From DASYXW01 sp035934405 (GTDB taxonomy: Bacteria; Acidobacteriota; Terriglobia; UBA7540), in the NCBI GenBank assembly GCA_035934405.1, contig DASYXW010000087.1, positions 1 through 19,252 on the forward strand: a stretch of DNA of 19,252 nt, written 5' to 3'. A model generated the notes under the pieces. It searched no databases and was not told the origin of the DNA. It saw nothing but the letters and a program-made list of their open reading frames with translations. The translations under genes were made by a program, and so were the position numbers. Of this stretch, positions 1 through 5,732 are shown in pieces. The stretch's first letter is position 1. Every line of letters begins with the position of its first letter.

Positions 1-342
1 TGGCGGCTGCTGGAGCATCTCCGCCTGGCGCAATGGGACATTCTCGAGTTCAGCCGCAACCCGAAGCACGTCTCGCCGAAATGGCCGGAGGGCTACTGGC
101 CCGAAGGCGATGCGCCTCCCGATGACGCCGCGTGGCGCCAATCGGTCGAGCGCTTCCGGTCAGACCTTAAAGCGATGCAGCGCCTGGTGGAGAATCCCAC
201 CACCGATCTCTTCACCGCGATCCCCGCGGGTGACGGCCAGACGATCCTGCGCGAAGCGATGCTTATCGCTGACCACAATGCGTATCACCTCGGCCAACTC
301 ATGATGCTCCGCCGGGCGCTAGGCACGTGGCCCGAGGTCTGA
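1..342 (+). CDS. DinB-superfamily protein, C-terminal part (5' end outside window)
   Basis: The frame is open from base 1 and ends at TGA 340-342, giving 113 visible residues. Three histidines are placed like the metal ligands of the DinB/YfiT four-helix-bundle family: His6 in the first visible helix (LLEHLRLAQWD) and the pair His92/His96 in DHNAYHLGQL near the C-terminus. Members bind a divalent metal, and many act as thiol-dependent transferases or have unknown roles. The Trp-rich segment KWPEGYWPEG is also typical of this group in soil bacteria. Probably only about 50-60 N-terminal residues are missing. The family call is firm. The substrate cannot be given from sequence, and a role in DNA damage should not be assumed from the family name. 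Confidence 0.8.
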   Translation, partial: WRLLEHLRLAQWDILEFSRNPKHVSPKWPEGYWPEGDAPPDDAAWRQSVERFRSDLKAMQRLVENPTTDLFTAIPAGDGQTILREAMLIADHNAYHLGQLMMLRRALGTWPEV

Positions 343-405
343 GAGCTTTCGGAACTGGAGCACCATTTCAATGCCGGCCGCGTACCGCTAAGCCCCCTGA
401 CCTCG

Positions 406-762
406 TCACTTGACTTCAGGACCCTTTTTCGCCTCTTCAGCGATGCCGGCTTGGATTTCCTTGATCGCCTGATTGGTATGAGTCAGCGCGGCGTAGCGGT
501 GACCATAAAAATTGCGTTTAGCCCGATTCAGCGCCGCCGCCGCGGCCTGAAGATGCTTCATGGCTTCGTCCATGTTGGGATGCGCATACGCGGGCGCGGG
601 CCCGGCCGCAGGCTGGGCAGCATAGCTGGTCTTCGCGGCAAGGTGCTTGGTGGCGATCTGAGGCTGGGCAGAACTCCGCGCGCGGGCTACCGCTAAGGAA
701 CCTGTCAAGGCCAGAGCCACGCCGATGACCGTCGTAAGACGGTGCCAATATGTGTTTTTCAT
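406..762 (-). CDS. small secreted helical protein of unknown function
   Basis: A 118-residue protein starts at ATG 762, preceded by AGGAG (771-775) at 8-nt spacing. The N-terminus is a Sec signal peptide: basic MKNTYWHR, hydrophobic TVIGVALALTGSLAV, and a probable cleavage site after ARA (about residue 28). After a low-complexity Ala/Pro linker (30-60), residues 61-107 form an amphipathic helical segment (HPNMDEAMKHLQAAAAALNRA ... GHRYAALTHTNQAIKEIQ). It resembles a helical-hairpin motif recalled from small exported acidobacterial proteins in which a GHR tripeptide links two helices. No enzyme motif is visible. It lies tail to tail with the DinB gene and has its own extended -10 promoter. It is probably periplasmic, with function unknown. 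Confidence 0.75.
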   Translation of the reverse strand: MKNTYWHRLTTVIGVALALTGSLAVARARSSAQPQIATKHLAAKTSYAAQPAAGPAPAYAHPNMDEAMKHLQAAAAALNRAKRNFYGHRYAALTHTNQAIKEIQAGIAEEAKKGPEVK

Positions 763-820
763 TACTTACACTCCTTTTTGGTTCGTGAAATCGCCCCAAC
801 AGTCCTTTGGGCTGTTCCGC

Positions 821-829
821 AGTATAGCA
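821..829 (-). promoter_or_regulatory. extended -10 promoter candidate for the small secreted protein
   Basis: Read on the minus strand, TGCTATACT matches the extended -10 pattern TGn-TATAAT, with one mismatch in the hexamer. It would start transcription near 814, leaving a leader of about 50 nt before ATG 762. No good -35 hexamer lies 17 nt upstream, as is common when the TGn extension is present. The call rests on motif match and position only. Confidence 0.45.
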
Positions 830-1109
830 CACGAATTGACAGACGCAGACAAGAATGTGTGACGCTGAAGCTTTTCGTAATTAAAGAATCAAGCTGCCGC
901 TTGGCTACCGCAGGGAGGGTGCCGCGGACAAAGTATCATGAATGAAGTCGTCGTCCGTTGCACGAGGTGGGATGATCTAGGGACGACAGCCGCTTGCCAA
1001 CTTGAAAACCGTCCCAGCCGGACGTAGAGTTTCCGCCGTAAGCGTTCTGGGTGGGTCGCGGTGACATAAGCTTACCGCCCGACAACTGCCGCCAGCCTAA
1101 ATCGCTTGC
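830..1109. other. intergenic stretch without identifiable gene
   Basis: Between the divergent small secreted gene and the nrdJ control region I see no ORF with a ribosome binding site, no tRNA-like fold and no recognisable riboswitch. The conserved B12-box sequence of cobalamin riboswitches was looked for because nrdJ needs B12, and was not found. The stretch is somewhat less GC-rich than the genes around it. It could hold an unannotated small RNA or upstream binding sites, but nothing specific supports that. Confidence 0.5.
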
Positions 1110-1156
1110 CCACAACATCTTGTGGTATGGCCAAAAAAAAGTACAAAAGCTGGTAT
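1110..1156 (+). promoter_or_regulatory. tandem NrdR boxes upstream of nrdJ
   Basis: Box 1 (1110-1125) is CCACAA-CATC-TTGTGG, a perfect 6-bp inverted repeat that matches the core of the known NrdR consensus (ACACWATATATWGTGT) at about 12 of 16 positions. Box 2 (1141-1156), GTACAAAAGCTGGTAT, is a weaker imperfect palindrome sharing the ACAA and GGT cores. The boxes start 31 bp apart with a 15-bp A-rich gap, which is the helically phased tandem spacing described for NrdR sites. They end 7 bp before a -35 element. NrdR is the (d)ATP-sensing repressor of ribonucleotide reductase genes, so the position before nrdJ is what would be expected. Box 2 is the less certain of the two. Confidence 0.72.
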
Positions 1157-1163
1157 TTTATGC

Positions 1164-1192
1164 TTGACAACGCTTGGGAGCGGCGGTATTAC
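1164..1192 (+). promoter_or_regulatory. sigma70-type promoter of nrdJ
   Basis: A consensus -35 TTGACA (1164-1169) is followed by exactly 17 nt and then TATTAC (1187-1192), which matches TATAAT at four of six positions. Transcription would begin near 1199. The promoter lies directly downstream of the NrdR boxes. It is also inside the longest open frame that could be drawn for nrdJ, so translation must start further down, at 1328. Confidence 0.7.
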
Positions 1193-1198
1193 TTTTCT

Positions 1199-1327
1199 CC
1201 GCGCACTGCGGGGCCGCCGGCCACAAGGGGGATGGGGCAGGCAGGCCCTTCGATCCGCCGGGGGGCGGGTCGCGACAATTTTCAAACCAGAACGCAGCGC
1301 CAACTGAGAGATTTCGAGGAGCCTGCG
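1199..1327 (+). promoter_or_regulatory. nrdJ leader with ribosome binding site
   Basis: The predicted leader is about 130 nt and unusually G-rich, with runs of 3-6 G around 1225-1268. It ends in GAGGAG (1316-1321), 6 nt before ATG 1328, a good Shine-Dalgarno that decides the start codon. The frame is open upstream back to 1106, but that segment has no RBS and contains the promoter. No riboswitch class is recognisable. Confidence 0.55.
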
Positions 1328-4300
1328 ATGCCGGAACATGAAGTTACTTCAATGTTATTGAATGAACGGTTAGATGAGAGCACGGTTTCGAAGAAGCGCG
1401 GCCTCACGGTGAAGCGGGTTTTCACCAAGCCAGGCATTCAGCCGTTTGACGAGATCGAGTGGGAGCTGCGCACCGCCTCGATTCAGAACGAGCGCGGCCA
1501 GACCATCTTCGAGCAGCGCAACGTCGAGGTGCCGAAGGACTGGTCGATGACGGCCACGAACATTGTGGCTTCGAAATATTTTCACGGCAAGATGAACACG
1601 GCGGAGCGCGAGTCGAGCGCGCGGCAGCTCATCAGCCGCGTGGCCGACACCATCGCGCAGTGGGGCGTGGAGGGCGGATACTTCCGCGCCGAGGACGACG
1701 CCAAGAGTTTTCACGACGAGCTCACGCATCTTCTGGTTCGCCAGAAGGCGGCTTTCAATTCGCCTGTCTGGTTCAACTGCGGCCTGTGGCACAAGTACCA
1801 CCGCAGCTCGGAAGGCGGCGGCTGGTACTGGGATTCGGCCACAGGCAGCGTCAAGAAGGAGACCGAGGCCTATCGCCATCCGCAGTGCTCCGCCTGCTTC
1901 ATCAACTCCGTCCAAGACAACCTCGATAGCATCCTCACCCTCGCCAAGACGGAGGGGATGCTCTTCAAGTGGGGTTCGGGCACGGGCACGAACCTCTCGC
2001 CTCTTCGATCCTCTCTGGAAACACTGTCGGGCGGCGGTGTGGCCTCGGGTCCCCTCTCGTTCATGAAAGGCTTTGATGCCTTTGCCGGCGTCATCAAGTC
2101 GGGCGGCAAGACGCGCCGCGCGGCGAAAATGGTGATCCTCAACATCGACCACCCCGACGTGGTGGATTTCATTGAGTGCAAGGCGAAAGAGGAGCGCAAG
2201 GCGTGGGCGCTGGTGGATGCCGGGTACGACTCGGCGCTCGACGGCGACGCCTACTCCTCCATCTTCTTCCAGAACGCCAACAACAGCGTGCGCGTCACCG
2301 ACGATTTCATGCAGGCCGTCATCGAAGATAAGGACTGGTCCACGCGCCGCGTCCTCAACGGCCAGCCCGTGAAGACCTATCGCGCCCGCGACCTGATGAG
2401 CAAGATCGCTGAAGCCGCCTGGCAGTGCGGCGACCCGGGGATGCAATTCGACTCGACCATCAACAAGTGGCACACGTCGAAGGCGACGGCGCCCATCAAC
2501 GCCTCGAATCCGTGCAGCGAGTACATGTTCCTGGACGATTCGGCCTGCAACCTGGCTTCGATCAACCTGATGAAGTTCCTCGGCGCCGACGGCCGCTTCG
2601 ACGTGGAGGGTTTCCGCCAGGCCGTGGACATCCTGATTACGGCGCAGGAAATCCTGGTGGATAACGCCAGCTACCCGACGGAGAAGATTGCGCGCAACTC
2701 GCACGACTTTCGTCCGCTCGGTCTTGGCTACGCTAACCTGGGCGCGCTGCTGATGGCCACAGGACTGCCTTACGATTCCGACGCCGGGCGCGACTACTCC
2801 GCCGCCGTCACCGCCGTGATGCACGGCGAGGCGTACCTGCAGTCGTCGCGCATCGCCGCCGAGGTCAGTCCCTGCCCCGGCTACGCCGTCAATCGCGACC
2901 CGTTCCTGGGTGTGATCTCCATGCACCGCGCCGCGCTCGCCAACATCAACTCGCGCAACGTGCCGGAGAACGTCTCCGAGAGCGCCAAGAAGACCTGGGA
3001 CGAGTGCCTGGCGAGCGGCATGAAGTACGGCTACCGAAACGCTCAGGTGACGGTGCTCGCCCCTACCGGCACCATCGGCTTTATGATGGACTGCGACACC
3101 ACCGGCATCGAGCCCGACTTGGCGCTGGTGAAATACAAGAAGCTGGTGGGCGGCGGGCTCATCAAGATCGTCAACAACGTGGTGCCGCAATCGCTGCTGC
3201 GGCTCGGCTACACAGAAGAGCAGGCAAGCGAAATTGTGAACCACATTGACCAGCACGGCACCATCGAGGGCGCGCCGCACTTGAAGCCGGAGCACCTGCC
3301 GGTCTTCGATTGCTCCTTGAAGCCGGCGAACGGCAAGCGTTCGATTCCTTACATGGGCCACGTGCGCATGATGGCCGCGGTGCAGCCGTTCATCTCCGGC
3401 GCTATCTCGAAGACCGTCAATCTCCCCGAAGAAGCCACCATCGAAGACGTCTCCAGCGCCTACATCGAATCCTGGCGCCTGGGCATCAAAGCCATCGCCA
3501 TTTACCGCGACGGCTCGAAGAGGACTCAGCCCTTGAATACGGCGGGGGTTCGGGGTTCGGGGTCCGGGGTTCGGAAGTCCCAAGTCGACGAATCCCGGTC
3601 GGCCAGCTCCGAACTTCCACCTCCGAACTCCGAACTCACGACCCCGAATCCCGGGGCAACTTCTTCGGCGAAGCGGAAGAAGCTGCCCGATGAGCGCCGC
3701 GCCATCACTCACAAGTTCTCCGTGGCCGGGCACGAAGGCTACATCACCGTCGGGCTTTACGAGGACGGCCAGCCGGGCGAAATCTTTATCACCATGGCCA
3801 AGGAAGGCTCCACGGTGTCGGGCCTCATGGATTCCTTCGCCACCGCGGTCTCGCTCGCCTTGCAATACGGCGTGCCGGTCAAGGTGCTGTGCGACAAGTT
3901 CAGCCACATGCGCTTTGAGCCGAGCGGCTATTCGTCGAATCCCGAAATCGGCTATGCCAAGTCGCTGATGGATTATATCTTCCGCTGGCTGGCGCTGAAG
4001 TTTCTGCCGCGCGACCTGCAACCTACGGAAAACGCCAGCTTGGCCGCGCCCAACGGCGCCGAGGTGGTCCACGCCAAGAAACTCGCGTCGCAGTTCAGTC
4101 AAGCAACGGGACTCGGGAGCCAAGAACCGGGATCCGGGGTTCGGGACTCGGGGTTCGGGAAGGAAGAATCCCTTAGCTCGAATCCCGGACCCCGAACGCC
4201 GAACCCCGTGCCCAGCTTGGTCGGCGTGGTCCACGAGGATGATGCTCCAAGCTGTTCGGACTGCGGCGCGATTATGGTCCGCAACGGGGCATGCTTCCGG

Positions 4301-4336
4301 TGCATGAACTGTGGGAGCACGAGCGGGTGTTCGTAA
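1328..4336 (+). CDS. nrdJ: adenosylcobalamin-dependent (class II) ribonucleoside-diphosphate reductase
   Basis: This 1002-residue enzyme reduces ribonucleotides to deoxyribonucleotides with a B12-derived radical, independent of oxygen. The active-site motif NPCSE (Asn394, thiyl-radical Cys396, Glu398) and the redox cysteines Cys187 or Cys190 (PQCSACF) and Cys407 (SACNLASIN) are present. The 11-residue gap between Cys396 and Cys407 equals that in the Thermotoga NrdJ. APTGTIG and SGTGTNLSPLRSS are also typical. The catalytic domain runs to about residue 735, a TSCPD-type domain covers about 780-920, and a Cys-rich tail (CSDCG...CFRCMNCG) forms the C-terminal redox/zinc finger. Two low-complexity segments (about 738-778 and 926-962) sit in the linkers flanking the TSCPD domain and are encoded by palindromic repeats. 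NrdR boxes upstream suggest repression by NrdR. Confidence 0.97.
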   Translation: MPEHEVTSMLLNERLDESTVSKKRGLTVKRVFTKPGIQPFDEIEWELRTASIQNERGQTIFEQRNVEVPKDWSMTATNIVASKYFHGKMNTAERESSARQLISRVADTIAQWGVEGGYFRAEDDAKSFHDELTHLLVRQKAAFNSPVWFNCGLWHKYHRSSEGGGWYWDSATGSVKKETEAYRHPQCSACFINSVQDNLDSILTLAKTEGMLFKWGSGTGTNLSPLRSSLETLSGGGVASGPLSFMKGFDAFAGVIKSGGKTRRAAKMVILNIDHPDVVDFIECKAKEERKAWALVDAGYDSALDGDAYSSIFFQNANNSVRVTDDFMQAVIEDKDWSTRRVLNGQPVKTYRARDLMSKIAEAAWQCGDPGMQFDSTINKWHTSKATAPINASNPCSEYMFLDDSACNLASINLMKFLGADGRFDVEGFRQAVDILITAQEILVDNASYPTEKIARNSHDFRPLGLGYANLGALLMATGLPYDSDAGRDYSAAVTAVMHGEAYLQSSRIAAEVSPCPGYAVNRDPFLGVISMHRAALANINSRNVPENVSESAKKTWDECLASGMKYGYRNAQVTVLAPTGTIGFMMDCDTTGIEPDLALVKYKKLVGGGLIKIVNNVVPQSLLRLGYTEEQASEIVNHIDQHGTIEGAPHLKPEHLPVFDCSLKPANGKRSIPYMGHVRMMAAVQPFISGAISKTVNLPEEATIEDVSSAYIESWRLGIKAIAIYRDGSKRTQPLNTAGVRGSGSGVRKSQVDESRSASSELPPPNSELTTPNPGATSSAKRKKLPDERRAITHKFSVAGHEGYITVGLYEDGQPGEIFITMAKEGSTVSGLMDSFATAVSLALQYGVPVKVLCDKFSHMRFEPSGYSSNPEIGYAKSLMDYIFRWLALKFLPRDLQPTENASLAAPNGAEVVHAKKLASQFSQATGLGSQEPGSGVRDSGFGKEESLSSNPGPRTPNPVPSLVGVVHEDDAPSCSDCGAIMVRNGACFRCMNCGSTSGCS
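3541..3660 (+). repeat. in-frame palindromic heptamer repeat in nrdJ (copy 1), with G-quadruplex motif
   Basis: The left arm (3544-3575) is a run of GGGGTTC-type heptamers. The right arm (about 3613-3655) carries the complementary heptamers CTCCGAA/CCCCGAA, so the two can fold into a long imperfect hairpin. The left arm has G-runs at 3544-3548, 3552-3555, 3559-3562 and 3566-3569 separated by 3-nt loops, a canonical G-quadruplex motif on the coding strand. It is translated as a Gly/Ser/Pro-rich linker (starting GVRGSGSGVRKS, ending TPNPGATSS) at NrdJ residues of about 738-778, without stop or frame change. Exact ends are approximate, since they need comparison with a homologue lacking the insert. 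Confidence 0.8.
4105..4212 (+). repeat. in-frame palindromic heptamer repeat in nrdJ (copy 2), with G-quadruplex motif
   Basis: This has the same architecture as the copy at 3541-3660. Heptamers of the type GGGACTC/GGGGTTC form the left arm (4108-4160), and CCCCGAA/CCCGGAC-type units form the right arm (4178-4209). G-runs at 4136-4139, 4143-4145, 4150-4153 and 4157-4159 with loops of 3-4 nt form a second G-quadruplex motif. It is translated as NrdJ residues of about 926-962 (peptides GSGVRDSGFG and NPGPRTPNP), the linker between the TSCPD domain and the Cys-rich tail. The two copies are similar but not identical, which suggests separate insertion or long divergence. Boundaries are approximate. 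Confidence 0.8.
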
Positions 4337-4541
4337 CAGAAGGGACGTGAGGCTATGCAGAGCATGTGCGCATGCGATATTTTGAGAGCGGGGGGAGAAG
4401 ACCGCTTACACCAAACGGAAGGCTGGCGGGTCTCGGCGAAGTGAGGTTGTCGTACGGCGTCGCCACAACCGAAAGTCAGGGACTAAGCGAGGCGGACGAA
4501 AGCGAACATAACGCGCAGCCACGTCAGCACTGGAGTCCATA

Positions 4542-5093
4542 TTGTCCTCCGCGATGGCTACAAATCTAATTGCTTTCGCGGGCATGGTCATCGGTGCTGT
4601 AACACTGTTATTTCTAATCAGGTACGTTCGAGCCACGAAGCAAATTGCGAAAGCCGCCGTCGAGCAAGCGGAGGCGGGCCGAAAGCTAGTGACAGTTGCC
4701 AATGATCAACTAGAAGGGCTCTCGAAGCCGGTTGTTGTCGTTGACGGGATCGAAACAGGTAGCGGCAACTTTTTCCTAATCCCGCTGCGCAATATCGGCA
4801 CTGGTTCTGCGTTAGTGATCAGCGGTTCGGTCACGGAAAAGACAGGCTTGGGCTCGGGACGCAAGCTTCAATTTGCGTCGTCGATCCCATTCTTGGAGCA
4901 AGGCGGCGATCGAAAGGTGGCAAGGGTGTATCCCATCCCGCTTGGATTCGCGGCCGGGACAGTTGAGTGTACTTATTTCAGTACGAGCGGGGCTCACTAT
5001 CTTTCCACCAGCACGTTTGAAGCAGGCAGTCTGGTTGGCTTTGCGGCCCAAGTATACTCTGACAAAAAGGGGGCCGGAGGCAATGTTGAATAA
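4542..5093 (+). CDS. single-pass membrane protein of unknown function
   Basis: The protein is 183 residues from TTG 4542. This start is preferred because GGAG (4532-4535) lies 6 nt upstream, whereas the in-frame ATG 4554 would be 18 nt away. Residues of about 8-27 (NLIAFAGMVIGAVTLLFLIR) form one transmembrane helix. A short helical or coiled segment follows (ATKQIAKAAVEQAEAGRKLVTVANDQ), and then a beta-rich soluble domain from KPVVVVDG onward. This N-terminal layout (TM helix, AxxAxEQAEA helix, KPVVVV strand) recurs in many uncharacterised bacterial membrane proteins. Codon use is visibly more A/T-rich than in nrdJ, so the gene may be a later arrival. Its last 11 nt overlap the next gene. Confidence 0.7.
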   Translation: MSSAMATNLIAFAGMVIGAVTLLFLIRYVRATKQIAKAAVEQAEAGRKLVTVANDQLEGLSKPVVVVDGIETGSGNFFLIPLRNIGTGSALVISGSVTEKTGLGSGRKLQFASSIPFLEQGGDRKVARVYPIPLGFAAGTVECTYFSTSGAHYLSTSTFEAGSLVGFAAQVYSDKKGAGGNVE

Positions 5094-5355
5094 CGGCAAA
5101 GCACCGAGAAGGCTCCCTGTCGACGTTCGCCAAGCCCTCCAAGCCATCTGCGCCTACGGCAAAGGACGCTGCTGGTACTGTGACGCGAAGCTGCCGAAAG
5201 CGCGCAAGGCCATCCGCGACGGCTGGGACGTGCAGCGCGTTGAAGGCCAGCCCGTGGCCAGCATCATCCTCGTCTGTCCAAGTTGCTTACGTCAGGACCA
5301 AAGGGTACAGGTGACAGGTTACAGGGTGCAGCACGCCGGTACCGGAGCCCTGTAA
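5083..5355 (+). CDS. small CxxC/CxxC zinc-ribbon-like protein with repeat-encoded C-terminus
   Basis: The protein has 90 residues. Two Cys pairs, Cys30/Cys33 (GRCWYCDAK) and Cys65/Cys68 (LVCPSCLR), are spaced as in a structural zinc ribbon. The rest of the core (LPVDVRQALQAICAYGKG; GWDVQRVEGQPVASI) is compact and looks like a conserved small family, but I cannot name it. The start ATG 5083 overlaps the previous gene by 11 nt. AGGGGG (5068-5073) lies 9 nt upstream, and GGAGG is too close to that ATG but would suit TTG 5086. Residues from about 74 to the stop (RVQVTGYRVQHAGTGAL) are encoded by a palindromic repeat, so the ancestral protein probably ended near Cys68. It may bind nucleic acid or protein; function unknown. 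Confidence 0.65.
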   Translation: MLNNGKAPRRLPVDVRQALQAICAYGKGRCWYCDAKLPKARKAIRDGWDVQRVEGQPVASIILVCPSCLRQDQRVQVTGYRVQHAGTGAL

Positions 5356-5358
5356 CCT
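5303..5358 (+). repeat. 7-nt-periodic palindromic repeat at the end of a coding region
   Basis: Heptamer units of the type TRACAGG run through 5306-5325. AGGTTACAGGG (5316-5326) is then matched by its exact reverse complement CCCTGTAACCT (5348-5358), an 11-bp perfect stem with a 21-nt loop that itself contains CCGGTACCGG (5336-5345). The element covers the last codons and the stop of the zinc-ribbon-like gene and ends 12 nt before the next start codon. It may also act as a processing or pausing structure between the two genes. Confidence 0.75.
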
Positions 5359-5370
5359 AAGGGAGGCGCC

Positions 5371-5664
5371 ATGGAAGAGAAGCGGCTCAAAGCCTACTTT
5401 GAACGCGAGTCGGCTGCCCTGCTCGCGCGCAGCACGTCCGACCCTGACGGTTTCCGCGCCTACTTCGCGAGTCACAATCCCCGTGACGAGGAAATTCTCG
5501 GCCTGCTTGCCATCTCCACCATGAGCGCCCGATTTCCCCTGCGCCAACGGTTTCCCAGCCCTCTCGAAGCCCTCGCGGCGCTTTCCGCCCCCACGCGCGC
5601 CGAACTTTGTGAAGAGTTTCGCAGGAAGCTGAAGACGAGCGCCAGCCATCTCACTGCTGCCTAG
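5371..5664 (+). CDS. small helical protein of unknown function
   Basis: The protein has 97 residues and starts at ATG 5371, with GGAGG (5362-5366) 4 nt upstream. Composition is rich in Ala, Leu, Arg and Glu, with predicted helices at about 2-20, 24-34, 37-52 and 61-88. There is no signal peptide, no membrane segment and no recognised motif. It follows the zinc-ribbon-like gene after only 15 nt and is probably co-transcribed with it and with the membrane protein at 4542-5093. Coding is supported by the RBS, the spacing and a composition like its neighbours. It is most likely a cytosolic protein of a lineage-specific family. Confidence 0.6.
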   Translation: MEEKRLKAYFERESAALLARSTSDPDGFRAYFASHNPRDEEILGLLAISTMSARFPLRQRFPSPLEALAALSAPTRAELCEEFRRKLKTSASHLTAA

Positions 5665-5732
5665 CCTACCCGACGGACTCCGATCGATCCTGTGGTATCC
5701 TGCCGCTTGTTCGTTTCCGTCGAGGAGTCTCC

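Noticed and set aside
1106..1327. N-terminal extension of nrdJ from ATG 1106
   Set aside because: It has no RBS, is not family-like in sequence, and contains the predicted promoter and one NrdR box. ATG 1328 has GAGGAG at 6 nt.
830..1327. Cobalamin riboswitch before the B12-dependent reductase
   Set aside because: The conserved B12-box and core elements could not be found. Regulation appears to be through NrdR boxes.
3526..3708. Minus-strand ORF across the first nrdJ repeat
   Set aside because: It is open only because the palindromic repeat lacks stops on both strands; there is no RBS or independent coding signal. The ORF at 4099-4365 is rejected for the same reason.
1370..4234. 954-codon open frame antisense to nrdJ
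   Set aside because: It is a mirror frame of a GC-rich, strongly conserved gene. The product has biased, unstructured composition and no known motifs.
4366..4569. 67-codon plus-strand ORF between nrdJ and the membrane protein
   Set aside because: It has no RBS, a composition unlike the neighbouring genes, and overlaps the better supported start at 4542. The 205-nt gap shows only a weak GGTTGT/ACAACC inverted repeat.
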